This document shows positions 17,320 to 25,713 of a DNA stretch of 32,966 nt, in pieces. Position 1 is the first letter of the stretch. Each line of letters opens with the position of its first letter. Source of the DNA: Candidatus Poribacteria bacterium. GTDB taxonomy: Bacteria; Poribacteria; WGA-4E; UBA9662. A model generated the notes under the pieces. That model did no database searches. It was given only the letters and a program-made list of their open reading frames with translations, and had not been told where the DNA came from. The position numbers and the translations under genes were made by a program. The DNA lies in assembly GCA_012963885.1 (NCBI GenBank), contig DTUY01000065.1, forward strand, positions 1,939 to 34,904, written 5' to 3'.

Positions 17320-18135
17320 TTATAATTCAGCAACCCCGGGCTGATCAAGATAACCAATCTCATGGAACCGATCTATCCAGCGTTGTCTAATTTGACTTTG
17401 ATGTGGATTTTTTAGCCAGTTTTTGGAATAGTTAAATTTGCGCTTGGTGTTGAAGTGATTAATAGAACCAGCATGAGATCTTCCAAGCTGCAGAAGTAAT
17501 TCAATATCGTCGGAAGCTTTTGGGTTCTGAAAGTAGTCCAGATTGCACGCACGCCTATTTTGACTGCCTCCGTAGGACGCGTGCCATGTACGAATATCAA
17601 AAGCGATCACGTCTCCTGGGTTCGTATTTATCGTCTGGCAAGGTACCTCCTGAAGCGGAGTATTTTGAATTCCTTTCGCAAAGATTCGGCGTTCGGTTTC
17701 TTGTAATAGATGAGATCCCAGAATCACACGCAAAGCTCCGGTTTTAGCCGTAACCGGATCAAGATAAAAAATATACTTGACAGCAATCTGTTGAGGATTT
17801 CCTGTGTCAGAATGCCAGCCAGTATCGCCGACATAGTGATTTGCATCTATACCGATTCCGAGTACGTCCTCTCCACAGATCTGCTGTGCTGGGGTCAAGA
17901 ACCGAACATCTTCCATCAATGAGGCGGAAAATGGTGTGGTTTCATCTGTCATTCGGCTCCATTGTCGCTGACTGCCATCGAAGGGTTTATGCGGAAATTG
18001 GACATCCAGTCCTTGATCGATTTCAGCGGCAAGAATTTCCAGATCCTCAGGTGTTAATAACTGTTGCAGGACGATATAGCCAAAGGTGGCAAAGAATTGA
18101 AGTTGATCTTCACAAAGTTCTGGTGAATTAGCCAC
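17320..18135 (-). CDS. PhyH-family Fe(II)/2-oxoglutarate dioxygenase
   Basis: The 271-residue single-domain PhyH protein begins FFATFGYIVLQQLLTPEDLE, the usual helix-strand start. It has a full iron triad: His108 and Asp110 in GWHSDTG, and His185 in RTWHASYGG. The VILGSHL segment (137-143) is also typical, and Arg194 or Arg195 may hold 2-oxoglutarate. The start is GTG, with AGGAG twelve bases upstream; no ATG is available nearby. It is the first gene of the minus-strand block and is divergent from the gene at 18363 across 227 bases. The propeller lipoprotein gene follows by seven bases. No export signal is seen. Likely a small-molecule hydroxylase of unknown substrate. Confidence 0.9.
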   Translation of the reverse strand: MANSPELCEDQLQFFATFGYIVLQQLLTPEDLEILAAEIDQGLDVQFPHKPFDGSQRQWSRMTDETTPFSASLMEDVRFLTPAQQICGEDVLGIGIDANHYVGDTGWHSDTGNPQQIAVKYIFYLDPVTAKTGALRVILGSHLLQETERRIFAKGIQNTPLQEVPCQTINTNPGDVIAFDIRTWHASYGGSQNRRACNLDYFQNPKASDDIELLLQLGRSHAGSINHFNTKRKFNYSKNWLKNPHQSQIRQRWIDRFHEIGYLDQPGVAEL

Positions 18136-18198
18136 AGAAAATGGTTTCTCCTTACATGTTAGAATGTTATTTCATCAAATGAACTTAAAAGAGTTGAA

Positions 18199-18227
18199 TT
18201 GACAGGTTGATCGAGGGATGATATGCT
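18199..18227 (+). promoter_or_regulatory. sigma-70-type promoter for the 18363 operon
   Basis: A perfect -35 box TTGACA (18199-18204) is followed by a 17-base spacer and TATGCT (18222-18227), matching -10 at four of six positions. It lies in the 227-base divergent gap. Initiation near 18234 would give a leader of about 130 bases, long enough for regulation, though I see no clear hairpin in it. The first eleven bases, TTGACAGGTTG, recur in the tmk promoter at 32461. Confidence 0.6.
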
Positions 18228-18362
18228 CTAAAATAGACGATTTTCAAACCAGTCGGTGTCTTTTTAAAGGTGCTTTAAGTGAGTTTACCACGTAATTCAT
18301 CCTGTCAGCAATCTATAAAATTTGCCAGTCTGTCGTTTGAAAATTTGTCAAGATAGCTCTCT

Positions 18363-20003
18363 ATGCAGAAACAAATATACCTGGCAAGAGATAAGGGATT
18401 CATAAAGGTTGGGAAAGTGGGACCAAGAACAATTGCCGGTTCAGATGATCCGATTCAGCAATGTTACGTATACTACGCAGATCTTCGTCATGAGATGGAT
18501 CAGTGGTTGAAACAAAGCGTTCGCTTAGATCCGCCTGGGCCTAACCAAGGTGGAGAAGATGAAGCAAATTATGCTCTGGCATGGTTTGACCACTATTTGG
18601 TTACGGGCAGTACGGATGTCTTGGATCACTGTCAAAATCTAAAACTAGCCCTCTCAGGCTGGGTAGATCGAGAGTGTTTTCACGGTTATGAACCGGTTGC
18701 AGAAGCGCATCATGGCCCAGAACCGTTTCTGCTTTTTTTGCCACGTTATATTGGATTGGTACCGGATGATCAAGAAGCCGTTTCGTTATTGCTCGATGCG
18801 GCAGAGCATATTGGAAACTGGGTTGATTCCATTCCAGACTGGTATGATTATAATCGTGACGTTTTTCACAGCTTTTTTATTGGTACGCAGGAAGTTCGTG
18901 AAGACGGGAAAAATTCTTACGAGTTGGCTGAGCACTTTCGTTTCATTCATCTCGCTCTTGCCGCTTATAAAGTCTCGACAGATCAACGCTACCTTGATTG
19001 GTCAATACGGTATGGACGAAAACGGGCAGCACGTATTCTCAGTTGGCCTGAAATACCATTACTATGGGATCTTGATGGGAACGCTCTGAGTCCAACCCAG
19101 GTTAACCAGCTTGGTCTTCATTCGTTAGCTAACAGTCATCATCACCACTCCGGAAATAGACTAGGTGGGATTGAAAATCTGCTTGCATCTGGCGCGGTTT
19201 ACGCGCTTGGAGATCTCTATCTTTTATCAGGTGACCCCATTTTCCAACAGGCAACACGGAAAATTGTTGAACCACTAATTCCAACACTTGTTGATCCATA
19301 CAACGATCCAGGAGCGGCTGTAATCAGTTACTATCGAATCACGTTTCAGGATTCGAGTTTTGATCCATTAATCGAAACTCAGATTGGGAAATTTCCAGAT
19401 TCGCCGCCGGATCAACTTGCCTTGATCTTTCCAGAAAGACGGAAGATTCGCGGATTAGGCGTTGGTAAACGAGCGGATATGGCGCTATGGGGAGAATGGT
19501 CTGAGGATGGATCAGTTATTCCAATTCAGGAACCTTCGACCGCTACACTATCACTTGCCTACGAATTAACAGATGATCCTGTTTATGCCATGCGAGCTTT
19601 TAAAAGTGCTGTAACGCGATTGTCAATTGCCCGGCGTGTGCTTCGTGGTGGCAGAGAACACGCTGACATGGGTGGTGCTATTTGCTCCGTTGCTGCCGGA
19701 CATGGTCGCAACTGGGGAACCGGTGCCGTTACTGGATGTTATGGGAAACTTCTGCTAGGTTTATCTCTTGATCAAGGTCAACTTAATTCGGTAATTGAGA
19801 TTAGACAATCTTCAGGTGGGAAATTGATCCCGCCCCAGTTGTTGTCTCTAGTTCAACTGAAATTCTGCCGACAATACCGGATAGTGTTTTATAATGGTAG
19901 TAATATCGATCTCAGTTTTGCCTGGCGTCTGGTTAATCCAAGTTCCAACTGGGAGGAAGTTAACTTGTCGGTCGGTGAGATTATTATCTGTTCTAATCAG
20001 TAA
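18363..20003 (+). CDS. unassigned protein, probably an alpha/alpha-toroid carbohydrate-active enzyme
   Basis: I do not recognise a named family. The 546 residues show repeated amphipathic helix pairs with aromatic and acidic loop residues: GGEDEANYALAWFDHYLVTGSTD (split near 63-85), YELAEHFRFIHLALAAYKVSTDQRYLDW (186-213) and ASGAVYALGDLYLLSGDPIF (275-294). This pattern is typical of (alpha/alpha)6 barrels such as unsaturated glucuronyl hydrolases, heparinase-type lyases and GH127-like enzymes. A four-histidine run at 259-262 (NSHHHHSGNR) could form part of an active or metal site. The final 90 residues look beta-rich, like the cap domain of such lyases. No signal peptide is seen. The SDR gene follows after 15 bases. 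The start ATG has only a weak site, so it is less certain than the frame. Confidence 0.6.
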   Translation: MQKQIYLARDKGFIKVGKVGPRTIAGSDDPIQQCYVYYADLRHEMDQWLKQSVRLDPPGPNQGGEDEANYALAWFDHYLVTGSTDVLDHCQNLKLALSGWVDRECFHGYEPVAEAHHGPEPFLLFLPRYIGLVPDDQEAVSLLLDAAEHIGNWVDSIPDWYDYNRDVFHSFFIGTQEVREDGKNSYELAEHFRFIHLALAAYKVSTDQRYLDWSIRYGRKRAARILSWPEIPLLWDLDGNALSPTQVNQLGLHSLANSHHHHSGNRLGGIENLLASGAVYALGDLYLLSGDPIFQQATRKIVEPLIPTLVDPYNDPGAAVISYYRITFQDSSFDPLIETQIGKFPDSPPDQLALIFPERRKIRGLGVGKRADMALWGEWSEDGSVIPIQEPSTATLSLAYELTDDPVYAMRAFKSAVTRLSIARRVLRGGREHADMGGAICSVAAGHGRNWGTGAVTGCYGKLLLGLSLDQGQLNSVIEIRQSSGGKLIPPQLLSLVQLKFCRQYRIVFYNGSNIDLSFAWRLVNPSSNWEEVNLSVGEIIICSNQ

Positions 20004-20018
20004 TAAATTGGGAGGATC

Positions 20019-20921
20019 ATGCGCAAAGTTGTCATCACCGGTGCCTCTGGTTTGCTTGGACGCGCTTTAGTTAGGGAATTCCAGGAACAATCTAAATTCA
20101 CGGTGATTGGTACAGCATTTAACCGTGCAAACACCAATCTTGTTAAGCTGGATCTCTTGGATTTTGATTCCGTGTCAGAATTTCTTGTCTTACACAATCC
20201 AGATTTCATCATTCACGCTGCCGCCGAACGGAGACCTGACGTTTGTCAAAACGATCCTGAAACAACCAAGGCGCTTAACATACACGCTACCGGGAATATC
20301 GCTTGTGTTGCCAGCCAGATCAAGTCATGGATGTTATATATCTCTACTAATTATGTCTTTGACGGGACATTACCACCTTATACCCCAAATTCCGCTACCA
20401 ATCCTTTGAATCTTTATGGAGAAAGCAAACTCGAAGGTGAAAAAATGATATGGCAAAATGTAGTAAGCGGAGGGAGCTTAAGACTCCCTATTCTTTACGG
20501 AAAGGTTGAGACTTTGGATGAATCTTCCGTTACCCAAGTTGCTGAAGCTGTGGTTAGCCGATCGGAAATTGAAATCGATGATTGGGCAACCCGATATCCG
20601 ACCTATGTTGATGATGTTGCTTATGTTTGTCACCAGATCCTAGAGCATCGGGCACAAAATCCTGACTTCAATGGAACATATCACTGGTCTGGCAATCAAC
20701 CGATGACGAAATACCATATGGCTCATACCATGGCTGAAGTTTGGGGAGCTGATGTAGATCATATCATCCCAGGTAAACATCCGCCTGCCGGCGCACCAAG
20801 ACCTCAGAATTGTCAACTGGACTGTTCTGATCTAGAATTATTAGGAATTGGAAAACGAACAAAATTTGTAGAAGCTATCAGAATTGCGTTAGCATCTATG
20901 AATGGGATTTTCAACCGATAG
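20019..20921 (+). CDS. NAD(P)-dependent SDR, dTDP-4-dehydrorhamnose reductase (RmlD)-like
   Basis: The 300-residue extended short-chain dehydrogenase has GASGLLG at 8-14 for cofactor binding, HAAAERRPD (66-74), the STNYVFDG strand (109-116) and the catalytic YxxxK in LYGESK (Tyr133, Lys137). This arrangement matches RmlD, which reduces dTDP-4-keto-rhamnose, and the related MAT2B proteins. RmlC, RmlA and RmlB are not nearby, so another keto-sugar nucleotide or free keto-sugar is possible. GGAGG lies three bases before the ATG, which is short but strong. It sits between the toroid protein and a PhyH gene in one transcript. Confidence 0.85.
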   Translation: MRKVVITGASGLLGRALVREFQEQSKFTVIGTAFNRANTNLVKLDLLDFDSVSEFLVLHNPDFIIHAAAERRPDVCQNDPETTKALNIHATGNIACVASQIKSWMLYISTNYVFDGTLPPYTPNSATNPLNLYGESKLEGEKMIWQNVVSGGSLRLPILYGKVETLDESSVTQVAEAVVSRSEIEIDDWATRYPTYVDDVAYVCHQILEHRAQNPDFNGTYHWSGNQPMTKYHMAHTMAEVWGADVDHIIPGKHPPAGAPRPQNCQLDCSDLELLGIGKRTKFVEAIRIALASMNGIFNR

Positions 20922-20961
20922 AATCAACAAAAATATTCCATCTAGGTGAGAAACTATAATT

Positions 20962-21759
20962 TTGCGACCTAATGTAGACATGTTAACCCTAGAAGAAAAA
21001 TGGTATTTCGACCACCATGGGTTCCTTATCCTGAGAGAAGTTATACCGCAGCAGGACATCGAGAAAATGGTTAAACTTGGCCATCAGTGGCACGCAATGA
21101 AGTTAGAAGATCTGCCGCAACCGCTGACTTCGACTGCGGATACTCACCCAGATTATTCGCCAACAATAGCTCGATGGATCAATAATATTCAGTATGGTGA
21201 TCAGGTTTTTCAAAAGCTGGTGTTGAACAAAGAAATTATGCGTGTCGTTATATCATTGACCAAAGGTAATCCGACTCTGGTTGACACTGCACTGACCAGA
21301 AATACTGTAGAATCAGATGATATCCATTTTCACGCTTCTGGTACAGATTACACAGTCTGTGAAGGTCAACTGTACGCCGGCTTTCTAAACGCAGCAACTT
21401 CGCTGGTGGATGTACCGAATGAAACAGGATTTGTTTGCTTAATCGGCAGTCATAAAAGAAACTTTCAGGCACCTGATAATATATCGATTTACCAAGGGCC
21501 ACCAACTGTTATTAATGTTCCGGTCAGCGCAGGCGACTGCATCATTTTTACGGAAGCACTCTACCACGGTGCTAGACGTTGGACAGAAAATTATCCGCGC
21601 ATAACAATCTTCAATCGCTATATGGGAAATCACTCCGGAGGTGGCCCAGTTGAACAGTACAAGCACCTAATTTCAGATCAAGTCTATGAATTGGAAAAAC
21701 CATCTGATACAGCGATTCAGAAAAAAATTGTTCAGCGTATTATCGGCGAATTTGGTTAA
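20962..21759 (+). CDS. PhyH-family protein with a variant iron site
   Basis: The 265-residue PhyH-like protein starts YFDHHGFLILREVI (15-28). The proximal motif is FHASGTD: His124 is followed two residues on by Ser126 instead of Asp. The distal His202 (LYHGARRW) and Arg213 are in place, and the LIGSHKR core segment (160-166) is present. It resembles domain 2 of the tandem protein at 207 more than the two canonical PhyH proteins here. The start is TTG 20962, with AGGTGAG 11 bases upstream; the next option is ATG 20980. It lies 40 bases after the SDR gene and is convergent with the lipoprotein gene at 21939. Confidence 0.85.
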   Translation: MRPNVDMLTLEEKWYFDHHGFLILREVIPQQDIEKMVKLGHQWHAMKLEDLPQPLTSTADTHPDYSPTIARWINNIQYGDQVFQKLVLNKEIMRVVISLTKGNPTLVDTALTRNTVESDDIHFHASGTDYTVCEGQLYAGFLNAATSLVDVPNETGFVCLIGSHKRNFQAPDNISIYQGPPTVINVPVSAGDCIIFTEALYHGARRWTENYPRITIFNRYMGNHSGGGPVEQYKHLISDQVYELEKPSDTAIQKKIVQRIIGEFG

Positions 21760-21938
21760 ATCAAAGAAACAAAAGAGAAGCTACAGAAATTCAATTTATA
21801 TATATTTGCCTTGTAACTGTCCTTCCGATGATGCCCTATTGCATAATTCCTCGAGGTTAATACGGCAAAATGCCTAGCTTAGTTGTACAACTGGAACATA
21901 GAGACCCAGAATAGCAGTTGAATAATTTTGGATCAACC

Positions 21939-22682
21939 TTATTCGATTTTCAGGATGGTAATGTTAGATTCAAGATTTGTTGAACCTCGGTAAGAATCCA
22001 GGGGCAAGTATATTCGATCTGATCTTTCTTTTTCTTGATTTTGGATATACTCAATCTCTTCTCTTAACCGAGTTGTAGCTTCTCGTTTAGCGTCAGCGGG
22101 GAGTTTTGTCGAACCTTGGATCTCTGCGATCTCGCGCTCAATTTCAACAATTTGAGGGGATTGATCTGCCAGAAAATCGCGATAAACTTTCAAGTTCATC
22201 AAAACCTGTAGCGTATAATCGCCAGAGGTGAGATCATAATAAGTGCGTAGGTTGTCCAACGCAACTTTCCTCTCTGTTTTGGTGCTCAGTTTTATTCCTC
22301 GAATACTTCGTGCCTCTTTACCATTCCAGATCAAAGTTTTTGATTCATTGGCCATGGTGATCGGATGCTTGGGTTTAACAGTTTCTCCCACTTCATTTTT
22401 GACTATGAGTTTAGTAAAAGCACCTGTTCCGCCGGCAGTGACATAAGGTGCCAATAAATCGAACTTACCAGTTTTGATGGTCATGTCCAAGTGAATCGGT
22501 TCTTTAGGTTGATAACTTGATTTAGCCAATGACAAAGAAAGTTCAGCCACGGTTAGGTTGGCCTCTTCGGTCTGAGGTATATTTGCTTCTGAGGTTTCTA
22601 ATATTTTTTCTGGTTTTTCAGTTAAACAACCAACTATGCAAAAACTTGAAATAACAACTAAGGTTAGAAATCGGTGAGTCAT
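21939..22682 (-). CDS. predicted lipoprotein of unknown function
   Basis: The 247-residue protein has a type II signal with lipobox IVGC and acylated Cys19. After a short Glu-rich linker comes a beta-rich region beginning ELSLSLAKSSYQPKEPIHLDMTIK, the kind of strand pattern seen in Ig-like or macroglobulin-type domains. The C-terminal third is strongly helical and charged (about 165-228: EIEREIAEIQ..., RLREEIEYIQNQEKE), a probable coiled coil. AGGAG lies seven bases before the ATG. It is the only gene on its apparent transcript, convergent with the PhyH gene and divergent from the DMT transporter. I cannot name the family. Confidence 0.8.
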   Translation of the reverse strand: MTHRFLTLVVISSFCIVGCLTEKPEKILETSEANIPQTEEANLTVAELSLSLAKSSYQPKEPIHLDMTIKTGKFDLLAPYVTAGGTGAFTKLIVKNEVGETVKPKHPITMANESKTLIWNGKEARSIRGIKLSTKTERKVALDNLRTYYDLTSGDYTLQVLMNLKVYRDFLADQSPQIVEIEREIAEIQGSTKLPADAKREATTRLREEIEYIQNQEKERSDRIYLPLDSYRGSTNLESNITILKIE

Positions 22683-23154
22683 AATTTTACTCCTGATGTT
22701 TCCTTTATATCGAAATAAATTGGCAAGAAGCAGTTTACCCCCTATCCTAAGTTACCAAGTGAGGTTATTTGAATATTTAGTGGTTTACACTTAGTTATTG
22801 AATCACTAGATCTGAATCCTACAATTAATCAAGATAAGCAACAGGCATATAGATTATAAATGAGATGAGTGTCCTGAAACCACCGAACATGCATTATATG
22901 ATTAAACATGGATTCAATTCAAGTGTCTTGTGACTTAGATACTGATACGCACATCGGCTGATATTCTGTTATTATTAAGAAGACTCAACTGGTGATGGAT
23001 TGCATGGTCAAATTAGGTTAAGAGAGCATTCCAAATAGCGTTTTGTCACCAAAATCAAGGCATCATAACCTCCAACTCAATGTTTGAAATCGTGGATATA
23101 CTGTGTCTGTTTAGCCCAATTTTTATATAAGAAAAGCGTCTATTGGACGAAATC
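22683..23154. other. 472-base divergent intergenic region, no gene seen
   Basis: The region separates the minus-strand lipoprotein from the plus-strand transporter. It is A+T rich, with stops in all frames I checked. No tRNA cloverleaf, terminator or repeat stands out. A TATACT at 23097-23102 resembles a -10 box but has no -35 at proper spacing. It must contain promoters for both genes, and its length leaves room for a small RNA I cannot identify. Confidence 0.4.
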
Positions 23155-24072
23155 ATGAAAACATCTGAAATTGCCAATCAGCAACCAGATACAAAAATCA
23201 TCATCTTTGTGATACTGCTCGCTTTGCTTTGGGGTGGTAATTCAGTCTCAATTAAAATCGGATTACAGGATATTCCTCCGCTGGCACTGGCAGGTTTTCG
23301 ATTCCTTCTAGGTCTTCTTGCCGTTGGATGCTGGTCAGTTACCCAGCGTATTCGGATTGCTATGAATTCAGGAGAGTTTGTTCCGCTAACATGTTTGTCT
23401 GTAATTTTTCTATTGCAGATCATTTCATTGAATGTTGGCACCCAGTTTACCAACGCATCACGTTCTACGATCCTGATTAGCATATATCCGTTTTTTACGG
23501 CTTTATTTGCGCATTTTTGGATACCTGGTGATCGATTGTATTTCACCAAAACGGTTGGTATTGTGCTCGCTTTTTGTGGTGTACTATTGACGTTCGGAAA
23601 AAATTTGCAATCTGAGGTACAAGTTTCTTTGTTTGGTGATCTGGTTGTTTTGGCTAGTGGTTGTTTGTTAGGACTTCGAGTGGTTGCAACTAAACGATTG
23701 GTACAGTTTATTCATCCGTGCCGCCTTTTAATCTGGATGATGATTTTTAGCTTGCCATGTTTTTTCGGGTTAAGTTTCTTTTTAGAACGCGGGGTAAGCT
23801 ACCAGTTGTCTGTTTCCGGTGTTATGGCTATTCTTTACCAAGGATTGGTTGTAGCAGGATTCTGTTTTGTTAGCTGGACATCGATTCTGAAAAAATATAG
23901 CCCAAGTAAGTTGGTGGTCTTATTTTTCACCACACCACTTTTTGGGGTATTACTCAGCTATTTACTTTTGGACGACGAAGTCAGTCCAAGTCTAATTATT
24001 GGAGCAGGTCTTGTCGCTTTCGGAATTTACATAGTCAATAAACACGACACTAGACGTGCTGACAAACAATAG
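23155..24072 (+). CDS. EamA/DMT-family transporter
   Basis: The protein has about 305 residues with ten predicted membrane helices in two EamA halves. The first half starts FVILLALLWGGNSVSIKIGL, with the WGGN motif typical of the family, and the second covers about 155-300. It ends in a short basic cytoplasmic tail (NKHDTRRADK). Members export or import small metabolites such as amino acids, sugars and nucleotide derivatives across the inner membrane. ATG 23155 is preferred over TTG 23143 because the purine-rich GGACGA then serves as the ribosome site. It is a single-gene unit, convergent with the DUF1080 gene. The substrate cannot be inferred. Confidence 0.88.
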   Translation: MKTSEIANQQPDTKIIIFVILLALLWGGNSVSIKIGLQDIPPLALAGFRFLLGLLAVGCWSVTQRIRIAMNSGEFVPLTCLSVIFLLQIISLNVGTQFTNASRSTILISIYPFFTALFAHFWIPGDRLYFTKTVGIVLAFCGVLLTFGKNLQSEVQVSLFGDLVVLASGCLLGLRVVATKRLVQFIHPCRLLIWMMIFSLPCFFGLSFFLERGVSYQLSVSGVMAILYQGLVVAGFCFVSWTSILKKYSPSKLVVLFFTTPLFGVLLSYLLLDDEVSPSLIIGAGLVAFGIYIVNKHDTRRADKQ

Positions 24073-24122
24073 GTGCCTGCATTCAAAGTGGCATTTATGA
24101 TAATTAGGTTAGTTAAAACAGG

Positions 24123-24782
24123 CTATTTATCGTCCAATGGTCGCAATATGACATTGCGGTAAGCCACAGGGCCATGATCGCCCTGCAACATCAACGGCGC
24201 CTTGGCTGTTTCTTCACCCGGCATGGCGGCACGCGTGGGGCCATCGATTTCAACATTCTCGTGTACAACTTCCCCATTCCAGATGACTTTTACAAACTTC
24301 GCATTATCCGTTTTACTGCCTGCTTGGTCAAAGCGAGGTGCTTTAAAAACAATGTCATATGTCTGCCACTCACCAGGAGGTTTGCTCATATTGATTCGGG
24401 GAGGAGCCCCACCTACCGACTGCTCATTGATCCATCGGGCATAAACACCGCCGCATGTCTCGAATTTTAGATCCGTTTCTCCCCAACTATCAAGAACCTG
24501 AATTTCGTATTTAGTCATGAAGTATACACCGGAATTGGATCCCTGAGGTACAACAAACTCAATATGTAATTCACAATCACCATGTTGGTACTCGGTATAA
24601 AGATCTACCGTTCGTCCGGTTGAACCATTATAAAAAACTCCTTCTCCCGTTTCAATAGTGAACTGTTTGGGATTCTGTGCATCTAAACCGACATGGCCAA
24701 CGACATCCCACTGGTGTTGGGAGTGCTCTCCACGTGGTAGCCAATCATCCAAATTTTTACCATTAAACAATTGAATCTTCAT
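24123..24782 (-). CDS. DUF1080 protein (3-keto-disaccharide hydrolase family)
   Basis: The 219-residue protein is one jelly-roll DUF1080 domain. It opens LFNGKNLDDWLPRG and continues with SNSGVYFMTKYEIQVLDSWGE, then GGVYARW, then PPGEWQTYDIVFKAPRFD, and ends with PLMLQGDHGPVAYRNVILRPL, all standard landmarks. The family was renamed after members shown to hydrolyse 3-keto-glycosides. Many relatives are secreted; this one has no signal peptide and should be cytoplasmic. It follows the TIM-barrel gene by 15 bases, so the two are surely co-transcribed. AAAGGTG precedes the ATG. Confidence 0.9.
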   Translation of the reverse strand: MKIQLFNGKNLDDWLPRGEHSQHQWDVVGHVGLDAQNPKQFTIETGEGVFYNGSTGRTVDLYTEYQHGDCELHIEFVVPQGSNSGVYFMTKYEIQVLDSWGETDLKFETCGGVYARWINEQSVGGAPPRINMSKPPGEWQTYDIVFKAPRFDQAGSKTDNAKFVKVIWNGEVVHENVEIDGPTRAAMPGEETAKAPLMLQGDHGPVAYRNVILRPLDDK

Positions 24783-24797
24783 TCGTCCGCACCTTTT

Positions 24798-25571
24798 TTA
24801 AATATCAGCGTATGTTTTCATAGTTTGTAAGGCTGTTTCCACATTTAGATCGAAATTATCAAAACTGCATTCGCAGGAAACACGGCCATGGTAACCAGCC
24901 TTTTTCAAGACTGTAAAGAAATCACCGAAATCGAAATCATCATTACCAGGATAGGAACGTTTAACTGGTTCAGCGATGTGGACATGTGCTAACCATTCAG
25001 CCGCTTCTAGGATATTATCCATTGGTTCGTTTTCTTGCCAAACGTGATAAAGATCAGCTAACAGTTTAATTCCCTTACGATTCACACGTTTAGCCATTTC
25101 TAAACCTTCGGCTACTGTCCGAATGATGTTTCCTTCTAGGTGGCAGATTGGTTCGATAACGATTGTAATACCGTGTTCCTCCGCATGCCCAGCCGCCATA
25201 TCTAGAAACTCGGCTATTTGATCTAACGCCGTTTGGTATGAATCGCTTGGCTGAAGGTTACGGGAGTGACAACTGCCATAAACAATGATTTCTCCACCAA
25301 TCGCTTTTGCTCTCCGACAGGCAGTTTCGACATAATCGGATAGGCGAGGAAGGTCAACTGTATCTCCAACTACACGTAGGTAACCGGGGATGAAATAGGC
25401 ATAAGCCTCCGGCTTGATGGCAGCCTCCGCTACACGGTCACAGGTCTGTTGGAACTCCGTATCATCCGCCTCGGGCATCAGTTCGTTCTGAACGATTAAT
25501 TCAATATAGTCATAACCGACATCAGTCAGTACATCCACCTTTTCCAAGGGAGCACACACACCGAATCTCAT
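24798..25571 (-). CDS. xylose-isomerase-like TIM barrel (sugar phosphate isomerase/epimerase)
   Basis: The protein has 257 residues from ATG 25571, which GGAGAAG precedes by seven bases; an upstream start at 25604 has no such site. It is an AP_endonuc_2 TIM barrel with its metal ligands apparently intact: Glu in VIEPI, Asp and His in LLADLYHVWQE, His in HVHIAEP, and Glu in VSCECSF. Members isomerise or epimerise sugars and keto-acids, and some act as lyases on keto-glycosides. The operon with DUF1080 suggests it reworks a keto-sugar or isomerises the released sugar (inference). Confidence 0.88.
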   Translation of the reverse strand: MRFGVCAPLEKVDVLTDVGYDYIELIVQNELMPEADDTEFQQTCDRVAEAAIKPEAYAYFIPGYLRVVGDTVDLPRLSDYVETACRRAKAIGGEIIVYGSCHSRNLQPSDSYQTALDQIAEFLDMAAGHAEEHGITIVIEPICHLEGNIIRTVAEGLEMAKRVNRKGIKLLADLYHVWQENEPMDNILEAAEWLAHVHIAEPVKRSYPGNDDFDFGDFFTVLKKAGYHGRVSCECSFDNFDLNVETALQTMKTYADI

Positions 25572-25614
25572 GATTAATCTTCTCCGTTTGGATAGTCCTC
25601 TCAATCAAATATTT

Positions 25615-25620
25615 ATTATA
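25615..25620 (-). promoter_or_regulatory. perfect -10 box upstream of the TIM barrel/DUF1080 operon
   Basis: The minus strand reads TATAAT here, about 44 bases before ATG 25571. The -35 position 17 bases upstream is a poor match, so either an activator is needed or the resemblance is chance in A+T-rich DNA. Confidence 0.35.
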
Positions 25621-25713
25621 CAATTTATTTTCCATGTTTGATATGAGTATTATCACATTTTCCATTGAATTGGTACCAGCTAGTCAATTCAACAAAAAAC
25701 CAAACTTTTTGAT

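Noticed and set aside
23097-23102. TATACT as -10 of the DMT transporter
   Set aside because: No acceptable -35 at 15-19 bases.
22683-23154. Possible tRNA or small RNA in the long gap
   Set aside because: No acceptor/T-arm pair or cloverleaf could be drawn on either strand by eye.
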